A stretch of 64,000 bases of DNA from Nitrospira sp. Lineage in GTDB: Bacteria > Nitrospirota > Nitrospiria > Nitrospirales > Nitrospiraceae. Where the stretch lies: the NCBI GenBank assembly GCA_029194665.1, contig JARFXO010000002.1, forward strand, positions 674,001 through 738,000, given 5' to 3'. Below, piece by piece: positions 43,222-52,836 of the stretch. Positions within the stretch are counted from its first letter, which is position 1. Each line of letters starts with the position of its first letter. The notes under the pieces are model-generated. The model did no database searches. It had not been told where the DNA came from and saw only the letters and a list, made by a program, of their open reading frames with translations. The position numbers and the translations under genes were made by a program.

Positions 43222-43346
43222 GGCCGTCGGATGAGGAACTATAGCGAACTCCCGTTATCCGTACAATGACACCGGCATAGTTCTCCTTGACAGGTTGCAT
43301 CCTTTCCGATAGTAGTCTGCCTACGGCCTACCACCGGCCGGACGTA

Positions 43347-45323
43347 ATGCTCGCCCACGCTCATAACCCTTCCTCCATCTCCCCATGGTCGCCGCTGATG
43401 GTCGCCATCGCTCTTGCACTGATGCTCGGTGCCGGCCTCATGCCGACTCAATCGGAGCAGGCAGAAGCGGCAGAACCCGCGAAAGTCCTTCCTCCGAATC
43501 CGCCGGTCTTGAACCAGGCCAAACACCTGATCGAGAAGGGCGATCCGGAATCAGCCGTCACGATCCTGCGTCGATTCCTGACGACCACTCCCCCGCCTGA
43601 ACACCTCGATGATACCTACCTGCTGCTGGGTGCCGCGCTCTACGGAATGAAGGACTATGGAGAGGCGCTCCGCTACCTGAACCAACTTCAGACAGAGTTT
43701 CCCGAATCCGACCTCGTGGACCGAGGCAAGCTCATGATGGCCCGCACCCATGCCGCTATGGGGAATATCGACCTCGCCTTGCCGTTGCTGGCGCAAGTAC
43801 GGACAACGACACAGGACGACGCAACCAAACGTGAGGCACAGCAGCTGACGGCCGAGGCCTTCGCTCAAAAAAAGGATTATGTCCGGGCCATCCATACCTT
43901 GCTGGAGGGAATGGCCGGCAGCTCCGATGCACAGATGGCGGAGACACGGGAGCAGATTCGCCAATTCATCACGGAAAAGTTGGACAAAAAAGGGTTGACC
44001 CGGATGCGGGATGCTTATCCCCGTTCATATCCCGGCGACCTCGCGTCTCTTCGACTGATCGATTACTACATCGGGCGAAACGAAGACCACTTGGCAGAAC
44101 GGGAGACCCGACATTTTCTCGCTGCGTTTCCCGCTCATCCCTCCGCCCCGAAGGCTAGCGAAACGCTGGAACTCATCAAGTCGAGGTTGAAGGCAAATCA
44201 GTATTTTATCGCGGCCATCCTTCCGTTGTCGGGACAATTGTCCAGCTTCGCCAACGACGTCCTGGAGGGAATTCAGTTGGCGGTGGAACGGGCTCGCGAG
44301 CAGCCAGGAACTCCATCCATTGGGTTGGTCGTGAAGGATCATGATGCCGACCGGCAGGGCTTTTTGGACGATCTCTCGGCGCTGCTCAATGACGACCGTC
44401 CGCTCGTCGTCATCGGGCCGATGCTGTCAAAAAACCTTCCCGTCATGGCCGAAATGGCGCAAAAGACCAGGATCCCGCTGATTACACCAACGGCCACACT
44501 TCCCAATGTCCGCCGGTTGGGCAGCTATCTTTTCAGCACGGCGTTGACGTATGCCATGCAGGCCGAGCGTATCGCGACTTATGCAGCGAAAGAACAGGGC
44601 TATCGACGGTTCTGCATTCTCCACCCCGACACGCTCTATGGGCGAGAACTTGCCCGACTCTTCGCACAGGAGGTGCGCCGGCTGGACGGTGAGATCATCT
44701 CCATCGAAATGTTCAAGGAAGGAGAAACAGATTTTGGCCCGCAGATCCAACGGCTCAAGGCAGAGGATCTGAAAAAGTATGGACTGGCGGTTCCGGTCGA
44801 CGTGCCGCGACAGCCCGGCAAACCACTCGGCCGAAACGAAAAGCGTGTTCTTTATACTCCGGGGTTTGACGCGATCTTCATCCCCAGTCGTTCACACGAG
44901 ATCGGTCTCCTCGCCGCACAGCTGGCGTTTCATGACATCAAAGTCCCGCTGCTGGGCACTAACGGTTGGAACTCTCAGGACTTTGCCCGCACCGCCGATC
45001 GGACAGTCGACGGCGCAACATTCGTGGATGGTTTTTTTGTCGACAGCCCGAATCCTGCCGTGCAGGAGTTCGTGCAGCGGTACCATAAGCGCTTTCAATC
45101 AGCCCCGTCGCTCTTCACCATGCAGGGCTATGATGCAGCCAGAGTCGTCATCGAAGGAATCCGCCAAGGGGCAACCTCCGGCGAAGCGCTTCACGACTTC
45201 CTCATGACCCAGCACAACTTGCCGACACTCGCCGGGCCTGCCGATTTCGGACCAGACGGCACCCTGCACCGACCGCTCTTTCTTCTGCAGGTGAAACAAG
45301 GTAAGTTTGTGCAATTGGATTGA
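43347..45323 (+). CDS. LpoA-like TPR / periplasmic-binding fold protein
   Basis: The protein has 658 residues from ATG 43347; a TTG at 43287 is possible. A signal segment is followed by TPR-like helices (about 55-270) and a type I periplasmic-binding domain (about 290-650): 'IAAILPLSGQLSSFANDVLEGIQLAVERA', 'VVIGPMLSKNLPVMAEMAQKTRIPLITPTAT', 'FCILHPDTLYGRELARLFAQEV', 'SLFTMQGYDAARVVIEGI'. The combination matches LpoA, the outer-membrane activator of PBP1A, although no lipobox is seen. It precedes the M50 protease by 6 nt. Confidence 0.8.
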   Translation: MLAHAHNPSSISPWSPLMVAIALALMLGAGLMPTQSEQAEAAEPAKVLPPNPPVLNQAKHLIEKGDPESAVTILRRFLTTTPPPEHLDDTYLLLGAALYGMKDYGEALRYLNQLQTEFPESDLVDRGKLMMARTHAAMGNIDLALPLLAQVRTTTQDDATKREAQQLTAEAFAQKKDYVRAIHTLLEGMAGSSDAQMAETREQIRQFITEKLDKKGLTRMRDAYPRSYPGDLASLRLIDYYIGRNEDHLAERETRHFLAAFPAHPSAPKASETLELIKSRLKANQYFIAAILPLSGQLSSFANDVLEGIQLAVERAREQPGTPSIGLVVKDHDADRQGFLDDLSALLNDDRPLVVIGPMLSKNLPVMAEMAQKTRIPLITPTATLPNVRRLGSYLFSTALTYAMQAERIATYAAKEQGYRRFCILHPDTLYGRELARLFAQEVRRLDGEIISIEMFKEGETDFGPQIQRLKAEDLKKYGLAVPVDVPRQPGKPLGRNEKRVLYTPGFDAIFIPSRSHEIGLLAAQLAFHDIKVPLLGTNGWNSQDFARTADRTVDGATFVDGFFVDSPNPAVQEFVQRYHKRFQSAPSLFTMQGYDAARVVIEGIRQGATSGEALHDFLMTQHNLPTLAGPADFGPDGTLHRPLFLLQVKQGKFVQLD

Positions 45324-45329
45324 TCACTC

Positions 45330-46070
45330 ATGAATTCTCTCTCACAGATCCTGCACACAATCTCGTATATGGGGCTTCCCTTGTTGTTCGCGATGGTGCT
45401 CCATGAATATGCGCATGGATGGATGGCGGAGAAATGCGGCGATTCGACCGCAAAGCGTGAAGGACGACTCACCATTAATCCACTGGCCCATATCGACCCG
45501 TTCGGCACCGTCATCTTACCGCTGATCTGTTTGATGTTGCCCGGGAGCTTTCTGTTTGGATGGGCCAAGCCGGTTCCGATTGATCCTCGGAATATGCATC
45601 AGCCTCGACGTGACATGGCGCTCACGGCGGCTGCCGGACCCGGGATGAATCTACTGCTCGCCGTCGCGAGTGCCTTGCTCTTGGCATTGCTCCTCACGTT
45701 CGAACCAACGTTGTCGCTCCGTAAGACTGCAGAAGCGGATGCTTCGTCAGACTTTTTTGCGGCCATGTTTCTGCGCCCGATCGCCATCATGGCGCTGTAT
45801 TCCGTGATGATCAATGTGTTGCTTGCACTGTTCAACCTGCTTCCGATCCCACCGCTCGACGGCGGACGAATCCTGACGGCGGTGCTGCCGCCGAAACCAG
45901 CAATGGCCTTAGCGCGGTTGGAGCCTTATGGCATGCTCATCCTGGTGGGGCTCATCGTGTTCGACAAAGAACTGGGCGTTATCCATACGATCACCGGAAC
46001 CTTCGCCAGGGGTCTGTCCGGTACGATCTTGTCGACCGCACTCAGCCTTCGCCCAGGAGTAGCAGAATGA
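45330..46070 (+). CDS. Site-2 protease family (M50) membrane metalloprotease
   Basis: The protein has 246 residues. The zinc motif 'LHEYAHGW' (His25, Glu26, His29) lies in the first membrane segment, and 'NLLPIPPLDGGRIL' provides the second metal-binding motif. Four to five membrane segments. Small members of this type (YwhC-like) are widespread; the substrate is unknown. Overlaps trpS by ATGA, forming an LpoA-like/M50/trpS unit. Confidence 0.9.
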   Translation: MNSLSQILHTISYMGLPLLFAMVLHEYAHGWMAEKCGDSTAKREGRLTINPLAHIDPFGTVILPLICLMLPGSFLFGWAKPVPIDPRNMHQPRRDMALTAAAGPGMNLLLAVASALLLALLLTFEPTLSLRKTAEADASSDFFAAMFLRPIAIMALYSVMINVLLALFNLLPIPPLDGGRILTAVLPPKPAMALARLEPYGMLILVGLIVFDKELGVIHTITGTFARGLSGTILSTALSLRPGVAE

Positions 46071-47059
46071 CCACAGCACGCAGACGAGTCCTCAGCGGCA
46101 TGCAACCCAGCGGCCTCATGCATCTCGGAAACTACCTCGGTGCCTTAGAAAACTGGAAGACATTGCAAGAACAGTATGACTGCTACTTCTTCGTCGCCGA
46201 TTGGCACGCGTTGTCGACGAATTATGCCGACACCAGCCGCATTCGTACGTTCGTGCGTGAGATGCTGATCGATTGGCTGGCCGGCGGCATCGATCCGGAA
46301 CGATCCACCATCTTCATCCAATCTCGCATTCCTGAACATGCCATCCTCCACCTCCTGCTCGCGATGATGACTCCCATCTCGTGGCTCGAACGCAACCCGA
46401 CCTATAAGGAGAAACAAGAAGAAATCAAAGAGAAAGATCTCACGACTTACGGGTTTCTCGGATACCCAGTCCTGCAGGCGTCCGACATCCTCTTATACAA
46501 ACCCGATTTCGTTCCGGTGGGAAAGGATCAACTGCCGCATCTCGAGCTGACGAGAGAGCTCGCCAGGCGATTCAATGACATTTACAAAACAGCCGTATTC
46601 CCCGAGCCGAAGGAACATCTGACCAAGTTTCCCAAGGTGGTCGGTACCGACGGCAGAAAAATGAGCAAGAGTTACAATAATACGATCAACCTGTCGGACA
46701 CCGAGCCGGTCGTCAGGCAAAAACTCAAAACCATGGTCACCGATCCGGCACGCGTCAGACGGACCGATCCGGGCAACCCCGATCTCTGTCCCGTCTACGA
46801 ATTCCATAAGATCTATTCTCCACAGGCGATTCAGGACCAGGTCAATAAGGACTGCCGAACCGCCGCGATCGGCTGTATCGACTGCAAAAAACTCGTGGCG
46901 GACCGCATGGTGGAGCAGTTGATACCGATCTGGGACGCCCGCACGAAGCTGACTCAACATCCGGCTCGCGTTGAAGAAATCGTGGAGGCCGGCAGCAAAC
47001 GAGCGGCTGCGGTCGCCGGTGCAACCCTACATGAAGTGAACGAGGCCATGAAAATCTGA
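46067..47059 (+). CDS. trpS: Tryptophanyl-tRNA synthetase
   Basis: The protein has 330 residues, the usual class I TrpRS size. 'LSGMQPSGLMHLGNYLGALENW' carries the HIGH-type motif (H-L-G-N) and 'DGRKMSKSYNN' the KMSKS loop. 'QSRIPEHAILHLLLAMMTPISWLERNPTYKEK' and 'YPVLQASDILLYKPDFVPVGKDQLPHLELTRELARRFN' are diagnostic of the Trp/Tyr class. Coupled to the M50 gene by a 4-nt overlap. Essential gene. Confidence 0.97.
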   Translation: MTTARRRVLSGMQPSGLMHLGNYLGALENWKTLQEQYDCYFFVADWHALSTNYADTSRIRTFVREMLIDWLAGGIDPERSTIFIQSRIPEHAILHLLLAMMTPISWLERNPTYKEKQEEIKEKDLTTYGFLGYPVLQASDILLYKPDFVPVGKDQLPHLELTRELARRFNDIYKTAVFPEPKEHLTKFPKVVGTDGRKMSKSYNNTINLSDTEPVVRQKLKTMVTDPARVRRTDPGNPDLCPVYEFHKIYSPQAIQDQVNKDCRTAAIGCIDCKKLVADRMVEQLIPIWDARTKLTQHPARVEEIVEAGSKRAAAVAGATLHEVNEAMKI

Positions 47060-47170
47060 CCCAATTCCGCCTCCCGTGCCCCACCTGCAAGATTTGCGAA
47101 TCCGCTAGAAGAACGACCTGGTCGGTGAAAAAATGCCCCGCAGGATAGCTATCAGCGAGGAGGGGCCGCT

Positions 47171-47593
47171 ATGACGCACTGGACCGGCCAATTACGACTG
47201 GGGAACATCGCTCTGCTCGTGGGACTTGTCTCGCTCCCCGGCTGTGGGACCTGGTGGCATGGCGATCATCAGTCCGTCACGATCTTCACGACACCACTCG
47301 ATGCACAGGTCGTGGTCGACGACCGCGTCCACTTGCTGGCACCAGGCACGGTCTCTCTCAACCGAAAAGAAGACCACCAAGCCGTTGTCACCAAAGATGG
47401 TTATGAACCAAAGACCATGACTCTGACGAGAACCTGGTCCTGGTGGATCCTTGGCGATATCTTCGGTTGTGCCATCATTTTCTCATCGGCCTGCATTGCC
47501 ACCGACAAAGACGACGGTGGCTACTACACCTTCGACGACAAGGTCTACGTGACGTTGGAACAGAAGACCACCAAATTGCCTCCCTATCAGTAA
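47171..47593 (+). CDS. PEGA-domain lipoprotein
   Basis: The protein has 140 residues, with lipobox L-P-G-C. The mature part begins 'SVTIFTTPLDAQVVVDDRVHLLAPGTVSLNRKEDHQAVVTKDGYEPKTMTL', the PEGA beta-sandwich pattern (small domain seen in surface proteins). A membrane-like segment 'GCAIIFSSACIA' follows. Outer-membrane or periplasmic; function unknown. A GCGAGGAGGGG ribosome site precedes the ATG. Confidence 0.78.
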   Translation: MTHWTGQLRLGNIALLVGLVSLPGCGTWWHGDHQSVTIFTTPLDAQVVVDDRVHLLAPGTVSLNRKEDHQAVVTKDGYEPKTMTLTRTWSWWILGDIFGCAIIFSSACIATDKDDGGYYTFDDKVYVTLEQKTTKLPPYQ

Positions 47594-47744
47594 CCAGTCC
47601 ACTTAAGTGGTCACCTGTATTTCTGCTTCCCTCAATGTTTGAGAAAGGTCTGTGCGTGTTTTTCATAGGTTCGGTGAGTCTGCGCGATTTCTTGACTTGT
47701 GGTATGGTGTTGCGACCGGCAGATGGGCATTCCGGTGGAGACGT

Positions 47745-48053
47745 ATGATTCAGTCTTGGCAATACTGGTCAGCTCTGGTCTTCTGCCTGGTCATCACATC
47801 ATCGGTTTTGTTGGCCGCCGATCCGCCCTGCGACAAGTATCCACCGGCCAAGCAATCACGCTGTACCGAGATCTGGAAAGACCTCAACCAGGAAGACGGG
47901 CCGGTTATCGCCCAGTTTGGGCTCGATCAACAAAAACGGCGCGATGAAGGGAAGATCGATGCCAAGCAACATCTCGCCGAGAACATGACCTTCATCAAAC
48001 AATCGACTGAAAAGCGGATCGAACGACTCAACGAGCGCATGGCCAAGGAGTAG
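47745..48053 (+). CDS. Small secreted protein with signal peptide
   Basis: The protein has 102 residues from the ATG at 47745 (GGAG upstream); the longer frame has no better start. A signal peptide ('YWSALVFCLVITSSVLLAADPP') is followed by a charged, helical mature part ('EIWKDLNQEDGPVIAQFGLDQQKRRDEGKIDAKQHLAENM') with two cysteines. Not recognised. It converges with the DUF151 gene (3 nt apart). Confidence 0.65.
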   Translation: MIQSWQYWSALVFCLVITSSVLLAADPPCDKYPPAKQSRCTEIWKDLNQEDGPVIAQFGLDQQKRRDEGKIDAKQHLAENMTFIKQSTEKRIERLNERMAKE

Positions 48054-48056
48054 CCG

Positions 48057-48563
48057 CTACAGTTCCGCGCCTTTCTCTTTTTCAGGGGTTTCCCCGATTG
48101 ATTCCAGCAAGTCACGCCCTACAAGAATCGGTGCCTTGAAATACACGGCCAGTGCAATGGAATCTGACGAACGGCTGTCAAACACCTTGACCTGGTCCTT
48201 GAATCTCACCGTCAATGCCCCATAGTATGTACCGCCCTTTAGCGTGATAACCGTCTGCGTCACCGTTCCACCGTATGCGTTCAAGATCGTGTGCATGAGG
48301 TCGTGCGTCATGGGCCGAGGCAGCTTTTCCCCGCTCAAGGCACTCTGAATCGATAGCGCCACTGTGAGGTCGACAAAAATCGGGATCGTCCGTCCTTCGG
48401 CCCGCAGTAGCACCACGGGGCCATGGTCCGACATACGGACCGTCACCTCGGCAATTTTCACGAGATCAGAATGAGAGCGGAAGGGTTCTTCGCCCTGGAC
48501 GACAGAACAAACCGGCACCAACCAGAGCAGCGCAACGAGAGTCACCACCTTGCATAAAGCCAT
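48057..48563 (-). CDS. Bifunctional nuclease family (DUF151) protein, exported
   Basis: The protein has 168 residues from ATG 48563 (GGGAGGG upstream). A signal peptide precedes the BFN fold: 'RTIPIFVDLTVALSIQSALSGEKLPRPMTHDLMHTILNAYGG', 'YYGALTVRFKDQVKVFDSRSSDSIALAVYFKAPILVGRDLLE'. The 'DSRSSDSIALA' motif is the hallmark of DUF151, related to a reported nuclease. Most members are cytoplasmic; an exported form is less usual. It lies 17 nt after the MBL hydrolase gene in the same direction. Confidence 0.85.
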   Translation of the reverse strand: MALCKVVTLVALLWLVPVCSVVQGEEPFRSHSDLVKIAEVTVRMSDHGPVVLLRAEGRTIPIFVDLTVALSIQSALSGEKLPRPMTHDLMHTILNAYGGTVTQTVITLKGGTYYGALTVRFKDQVKVFDSRSSDSIALAVYFKAPILVGRDLLESIGETPEKEKGAEL

Positions 48564-48580
48564 GGTCCCTCCCCATGCCG

Positions 48581-49219
48581 TCACACCCGGACAAACTGAT
48601 TCGATTCCTTTTCCACACCAATTTCGGTGTCCATTCCATGACCGGTCACGACGGTCGTCGCCTCGTCGAGGGTATAGAGTCGTTCGCGAATAGACTCTTC
48701 AATGGCTTCGAAATCGCCGCCCCACAAGTCGGTCCGGCCGATACTTCCCCGGAAGAGCGTGTCTCCGGCCAACAGAAGTTTATCGTTCGGCACATGAAAG
48801 CTCATCGATCCAGGCGTGTGACCCGGAGTATGGAGCGCCACGATCGGCACCTGCCCCAACATCACCTTTTCGTCATCGGCAAGCCAATGGTCCGGAGGCA
48901 GGGCCGGCACATAGGAGACCCCAAAAACCCGACATTGGAGTTCGAGGTTTTCCCAAAGCTCGAGATCATCCTGGTGCAAGCAAATCGCCGCGCCGGTCGC
49001 TTTTTTGATCTCGCTGGAAGCCAGAAAGTGATCGAGATGGGCATGCGTATGAAGAATACGGCTGACGGTGAAACCCAGCCGCTCCACTTCCTGGAGGATT
49101 CGCTCCGGTGCGCCGCCCGGATCGATAACGACCGCCTGCTTCGTGATAGGATCGCCGATGATCGAGCAGTTGCAACCGAGGGGTGGAACCGAAAAGGTCT
49201 TCCGAATCAAGGCAGTCAT
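48581..49219 (-). CDS. MBL-fold metallohydrolase (glyoxalase II-like)
   Basis: The protein has 212 residues. The zinc-binding 'LHTHAHLDHFLASSEIK' (HxHxDH), 'TPGHTPGSMSFHVPNDKLLLAGDTLFRGSIGRTDLWGG' and a late 'VVTGHGMDTEIGVE' are the metallo-beta-lactamase motifs. The size is that of small glyoxalase II-like hydrolases acting on thioesters or persulfides; the substrate is not determined. First of a two-gene unit with the DUF151 protein. Confidence 0.9.
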   Translation of the reverse strand: MTALIRKTFSVPPLGCNCSIIGDPITKQAVVIDPGGAPERILQEVERLGFTVSRILHTHAHLDHFLASSEIKKATGAAICLHQDDLELWENLELQCRVFGVSYVPALPPDHWLADDEKVMLGQVPIVALHTPGHTPGSMSFHVPNDKLLLAGDTLFRGSIGRTDLWGGDFEAIEESIRERLYTLDEATTVVTGHGMDTEIGVEKESNQFVRV

Positions 49220-49458
49220 GATATTGGCATGCTACCGTTCAACGAGCTAGAAGCGCAAGCTAGGGACGAGCTTCGACAGAACCATCCGTTCCAGCACACC
49301 TCGTCATGTCTCGGCGGTAAGGAATCTGTCTCTTACGACCCGATCATACCGGCCCTAGTCTCTACCTGAACAGATGAAGCAAGATACGTCCGAATACTAC
49401 ATGGACAAGTTGAGATGAACCGTAGATAATCCCACCACTTTCTTGGGAGGACTATCGC

Positions 49459-50169
49459 GTGCGCAACGAAACGTTCGCTGATCCATGGTCGCTCGGCATC
49501 TGGGCCGTACTGGTGGTGGTTACCGCCGGCTGCGTTCCGGACGATAATTCCGTTCGCATCGAGAACGAGGCCCTCAAGAAGCAAGTCGCCAAGCAAGAAT
49601 CCCTCCTGAGCTCGTTATTGGACGGGAATAAAGTGATGCAGCAGCAGATCGATCTGCTCAATCAAGAACTCCGGGATGCGAAGAGCACCGTAGAAGCCAC
49701 GAAGACGGAAGCCAAACAACAGACCGAGCAACTGGAATTGCAGCTGGCCGAGACCAAACGAATGATGGCAACACAGATGACGGAATCCCTCAAAGTCGAG
49801 GAGAAAGGCGCACAGTCTGACACGCTCCCTCGGCCTATGCCGACCGTTGCCAAGGTCGTCGAAGAGGCATTGGCACGCAACGGGTATCAGTTGAAGATCA
49901 GCGTCAAGACCGATCAACGTGCGGTTTATATCACTGAGCGTAAGATCTCCAACCCGACGTCGCTCGAAGTGACGGGCTCGCGGAATCAGTACCTTGTTTC
50001 CCTCCAAGCCCTTCCCGACAATCTGACGAAACTCGGCGTGAAAGCTGAATTCGAACGGGTCGCACAGGGGGGCCGCATCTTAAGCGTCAGCCGCGAAGAA
50101 ATGAGCGAAATCGAGCACCGCCTCATCAACGAAATCAACAAGGCGCTCGCCAATCCAGCCAAGACATAA
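49459..50169 (+). CDS. Coiled-coil lipoprotein
   Basis: The protein has 236 residues with a GTG start and GGGAGGA 7-8 nt upstream. Lipobox T-A-G-C, then a continuous coiled coil of about 85 residues ('ENEALKKQVAKQESLLSSLLDGNKVMQQQIDLLNQELRDAKSTVEATKTEAKQQTEQLELQLAETKRMM'). The C-terminal 100 residues form a mixed domain ('VVEEALARNGYQLKISVKTDQRAVYITERKI...RNQYLVSLQAL'). The family is not recognised. A surface or periplasmic rod is inferred. Confidence 0.75.
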   Translation: MRNETFADPWSLGIWAVLVVVTAGCVPDDNSVRIENEALKKQVAKQESLLSSLLDGNKVMQQQIDLLNQELRDAKSTVEATKTEAKQQTEQLELQLAETKRMMATQMTESLKVEEKGAQSDTLPRPMPTVAKVVEEALARNGYQLKISVKTDQRAVYITERKISNPTSLEVTGSRNQYLVSLQALPDNLTKLGVKAEFERVAQGGRILSVSREEMSEIEHRLINEINKALANPAKT

Positions 50170-50241
50170 GTTCGTCACACAACGATCACAATCCCCCGTT
50201 TTCTTGGTCCGGTTGAGGCCTCGTGCTAGCATTTCCCTCCG

Positions 50242-51801
50242 ATGACTTTGTCGACCAGCGTGCACGATCTCCGCACTTTGATCCGCTCTTCCCATCCTCT
50301 CGTCGTCATTGAAACGGTCGAGGAGGAGCGAGTCCTGGCCTTACTACAGTCGGTGACCGCACAGGAACGCATGCCGCTCTTCGAGTGGTCCGTCACCAGA
50401 GGGCTCACCCGCTCAGCCGAAGGCTCGACACTCAGTAGGATAACCGCGACCCCCTTGGCTGTCCTTCAACATCTTCATGGCCTGACGGTAGAAGCGGTGT
50501 TTTGGCTCAAGGATCTTGGGCCACATCTGCAAGATCTCGCTGTCTGCCGACAACTTCGGGAGGTTGCAGCCATCTACAGCCGATCACGAGCCACCTGCCT
50601 GTTGACCGGTCAGCCGATCACGCTGCCGTTGGACCTCGACAAGATTGCGGTGCGACTCGATTTGAAACTGCCGGATCGAGACGAGCTACGGTCGATGTTG
50701 CGCGGCTTGCTCCAATCGTTGGGACCTCGAACGACTACTCGTCCGCGGTCCGCGACTCTCGCGCAAAGCGTGCTCACTTCGATCAGCGACACCAAGACAG
50801 CTGAGAACGACCTCTCGGCTAAGGAGTCCGACGCCATCCTCCGTGCTCTCCAGGGCTTGACGCTTCATCAAGCGCGTCAGGTTGTGGCTGAATGCCTCGT
50901 CGAGGACGGGACGCTCTCTGCCGAGGATGTACAAACAATCTTGAAGCGCAAAGTGCAGGCGATCAAGGACGGCGGCCTTCTGGAATACTATCCCTTGGAG
51001 GATAATCGATTTGAGTTAGGAGGCTTCACCAATCTGAAGTCTTGGCTGGAGCGCGCCCAAGTCGGATTTACAGCCGAAGCCAAATCGCTCAATCTCACTC
51101 CGCCTCGCGGGATCATGTTGGTCGGCGTACCTGGCTGCGGCAAATCGCTCGCGGCGAAGGCTATCGCGCGGGAATGGAAACTCCCGCTCCTGAAACTCGA
51201 TGCCGGCCGGTTATTCGATAAGTTCGTCGGCGAATCGGAAAGGAATTTTCGCAAGGCGATCGAGATGGCGGAATCCTTATCCCCGATCGTCCTCTGGATC
51301 GATGAAATCGAGAAAGCGATGGTCGCAGGTGGAGGAAGCGGCGAGGCTGATGCGGGGTTGAGTCGGCGACTCTTTGGCGCGTTCCTCACGTGGCTCCAGG
51401 AAAAACAGCAGGATGTTTTTGTGGTCGCCACGGCCAACGATCTGTCGTCGCTGCCCCCCGAACTCCTACGCAAAGGGCGGTTCGATGAGATTTTTTTCGT
51501 CGATCTGCCGGACGATGCAGAACGAGAAGCCATCTGGAAGATTCACCTCGGCCTGCGCAAGCAGGACAGCCAGAAGTTTGATCTCGGCAAGATCGTCAGC
51601 GCGAGCGACGGCTTCAGCGGGTCGGAAATCGAACAAGCAGTGGTAGCAGCCCTCTATCGAGCGCTGCACCAAAAAACCCTGCTGACGACCGATCTGCTCA
51701 TCGAAGAATTAACCCACACAGTACCGCTCTCCGTCACCCGGCGTGAAGACATCGGTGCACTCCGACAGACAGCCGAAGGCCGATTTGTGAACGTGCGGTA
51801 A
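50242..51801 (+). CDS. Ycf46-like AAA ATPase
   Basis: The protein has 519 residues. The N-terminal ~240 residues ('LRTLIRSSHPLVVIETVEEERVLALLQ') are a degenerate first ATPase-like domain, as in Ycf46. The C-terminal AAA module has Walker A 'GVPGCGKSLAAKAIA', pore-adjacent 'FDKFVGESERNFRKAIEMA', Walker B 'IVLWIDEIEKA', sensor/Arg-finger region 'ATANDLSSLPPELLRKGRFDEIFFVDLP' and the lid. Ycf46-like proteins are linked to inorganic carbon or photosynthesis regulation in algae and cyanobacteria; the role in other bacteria is open. Confidence 0.9.
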   Translation: MTLSTSVHDLRTLIRSSHPLVVIETVEEERVLALLQSVTAQERMPLFEWSVTRGLTRSAEGSTLSRITATPLAVLQHLHGLTVEAVFWLKDLGPHLQDLAVCRQLREVAAIYSRSRATCLLTGQPITLPLDLDKIAVRLDLKLPDRDELRSMLRGLLQSLGPRTTTRPRSATLAQSVLTSISDTKTAENDLSAKESDAILRALQGLTLHQARQVVAECLVEDGTLSAEDVQTILKRKVQAIKDGGLLEYYPLEDNRFELGGFTNLKSWLERAQVGFTAEAKSLNLTPPRGIMLVGVPGCGKSLAAKAIAREWKLPLLKLDAGRLFDKFVGESERNFRKAIEMAESLSPIVLWIDEIEKAMVAGGGSGEADAGLSRRLFGAFLTWLQEKQQDVFVVATANDLSSLPPELLRKGRFDEIFFVDLPDDAEREAIWKIHLGLRKQDSQKFDLGKIVSASDGFSGSEIEQAVVAALYRALHQKTLLTTDLLIEELTHTVPLSVTRREDIGALRQTAEGRFVNVR

Positions 51802-51806
51802 CATCG

Positions 51807-52637
51807 ATGTCATTCTTCCTGCTCATAGTTCCTCTTGCGATTGCGAGTCTCGTTGGCTGCACCAAGCCGGCGCAGAAACTGAACAGGGAGACTGTTGCTC
51901 CATCAATCTCAGCGGATAAGATGGAGTCTCGCGAACCATCAGCGCTGTCGCAGTCTTCTGCGACAGCGGCCATAGTGGATCCTTCAACTTCGTTCCAAAC
52001 AGCTCTTCCCAGCCGATCGGCCATCGTTGATTCCGCAGCAAGGCTCGTCGGAGCACGGACCATCACAAGCCAGGGCAAACGTATTGCCTACGATTGTGCC
52101 GGGGTGACCCGCGCTATCTTCTTGGAGCACGGCATCGATTTGTATCGTGGAGGTTTTAATGATCCGAAGGGAAACGGCGTCCGGCTCATCCACAACCACG
52201 TACTCCAGCATGGAACACTTCATCGAGGATCGAACGTCAGTCCAGGCGATCTTGTATTTTTCGACAACACGTGGGATTTCAACGGAGACGGCAAGGTGAA
52301 CGATCCTCTGACCCATGTGGGAGTCGTCGAACGGCTGGAACCAGACGGCACCGTGGTTTTCATCAGCCGCGTCGGCAAGGCGATCGCGCGTTATCACATG
52401 AACTTGGACCATCCGCATATCCATAAGACCGCCCAAGGCCTGGTGCTCAACGACTACATGCGGCGGAAACTTGCTACCGACCCCGACCACGCGGCCCGCC
52501 TGACCGGTGAGCTGTTTTCCTCCTACGGAAACCTTTTAGACCATCGGAAAAGCATTTTCTCGGGCGACTCAATTGCCTGGACTCAGAGCCGACAGCGAAC
52601 TTCCGTCTCTCCATCCTCAGCCGTACATGAACGATGA
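51807..52637 (+). CDS. NlpC/P60-like lipoprotein endopeptidase
   Basis: The protein has 276 residues with lipobox L-V-G-C. Catalytic Cys in 'IAYDCAGVTRAIFLEHGID' and His in 'DPLTHVGVVERLEPDGTVVFISRVG' fit the NlpC/P60 cysteine peptidase fold, which cuts cell-wall peptides. 'GDLVFFDNTWDFNGDGKVN' contains a calcium-binding-like DxNxDGK loop, an unusual extra. It follows the AAA gene by 5 nt. Confidence 0.8.
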   Translation: MSFFLLIVPLAIASLVGCTKPAQKLNRETVAPSISADKMESREPSALSQSSATAAIVDPSTSFQTALPSRSAIVDSAARLVGARTITSQGKRIAYDCAGVTRAIFLEHGIDLYRGGFNDPKGNGVRLIHNHVLQHGTLHRGSNVSPGDLVFFDNTWDFNGDGKVNDPLTHVGVVERLEPDGTVVFISRVGKAIARYHMNLDHPHIHKTAQGLVLNDYMRRKLATDPDHAARLTGELFSSYGNLLDHRKSIFSGDSIAWTQSRQRTSVSPSSAVHER

Positions 52638-52836
52638 CGCTGGCTTCGGTCATCCCCATGGCAGTCCAACTCGACCGGAACACCTGGGATTTGACAGAGA
52701 AATCCAACATCACAATAGATTTCTGCCGCCACTACAGAACAAGCCCATGATGTCCGATAAGAAACATATCGTGGCGTTAACATTGCGGACGGGCGCTGAA
52801 TCCCAATTCTTCCTTTGACCTGGTAATATTGTTTCT

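Noticed and set aside
52573-52818. 81-codon plus-strand frame after the NlpC/P60 gene
   Set aside because: It overlaps the end of that gene in another frame and has no ribosome site or motif.
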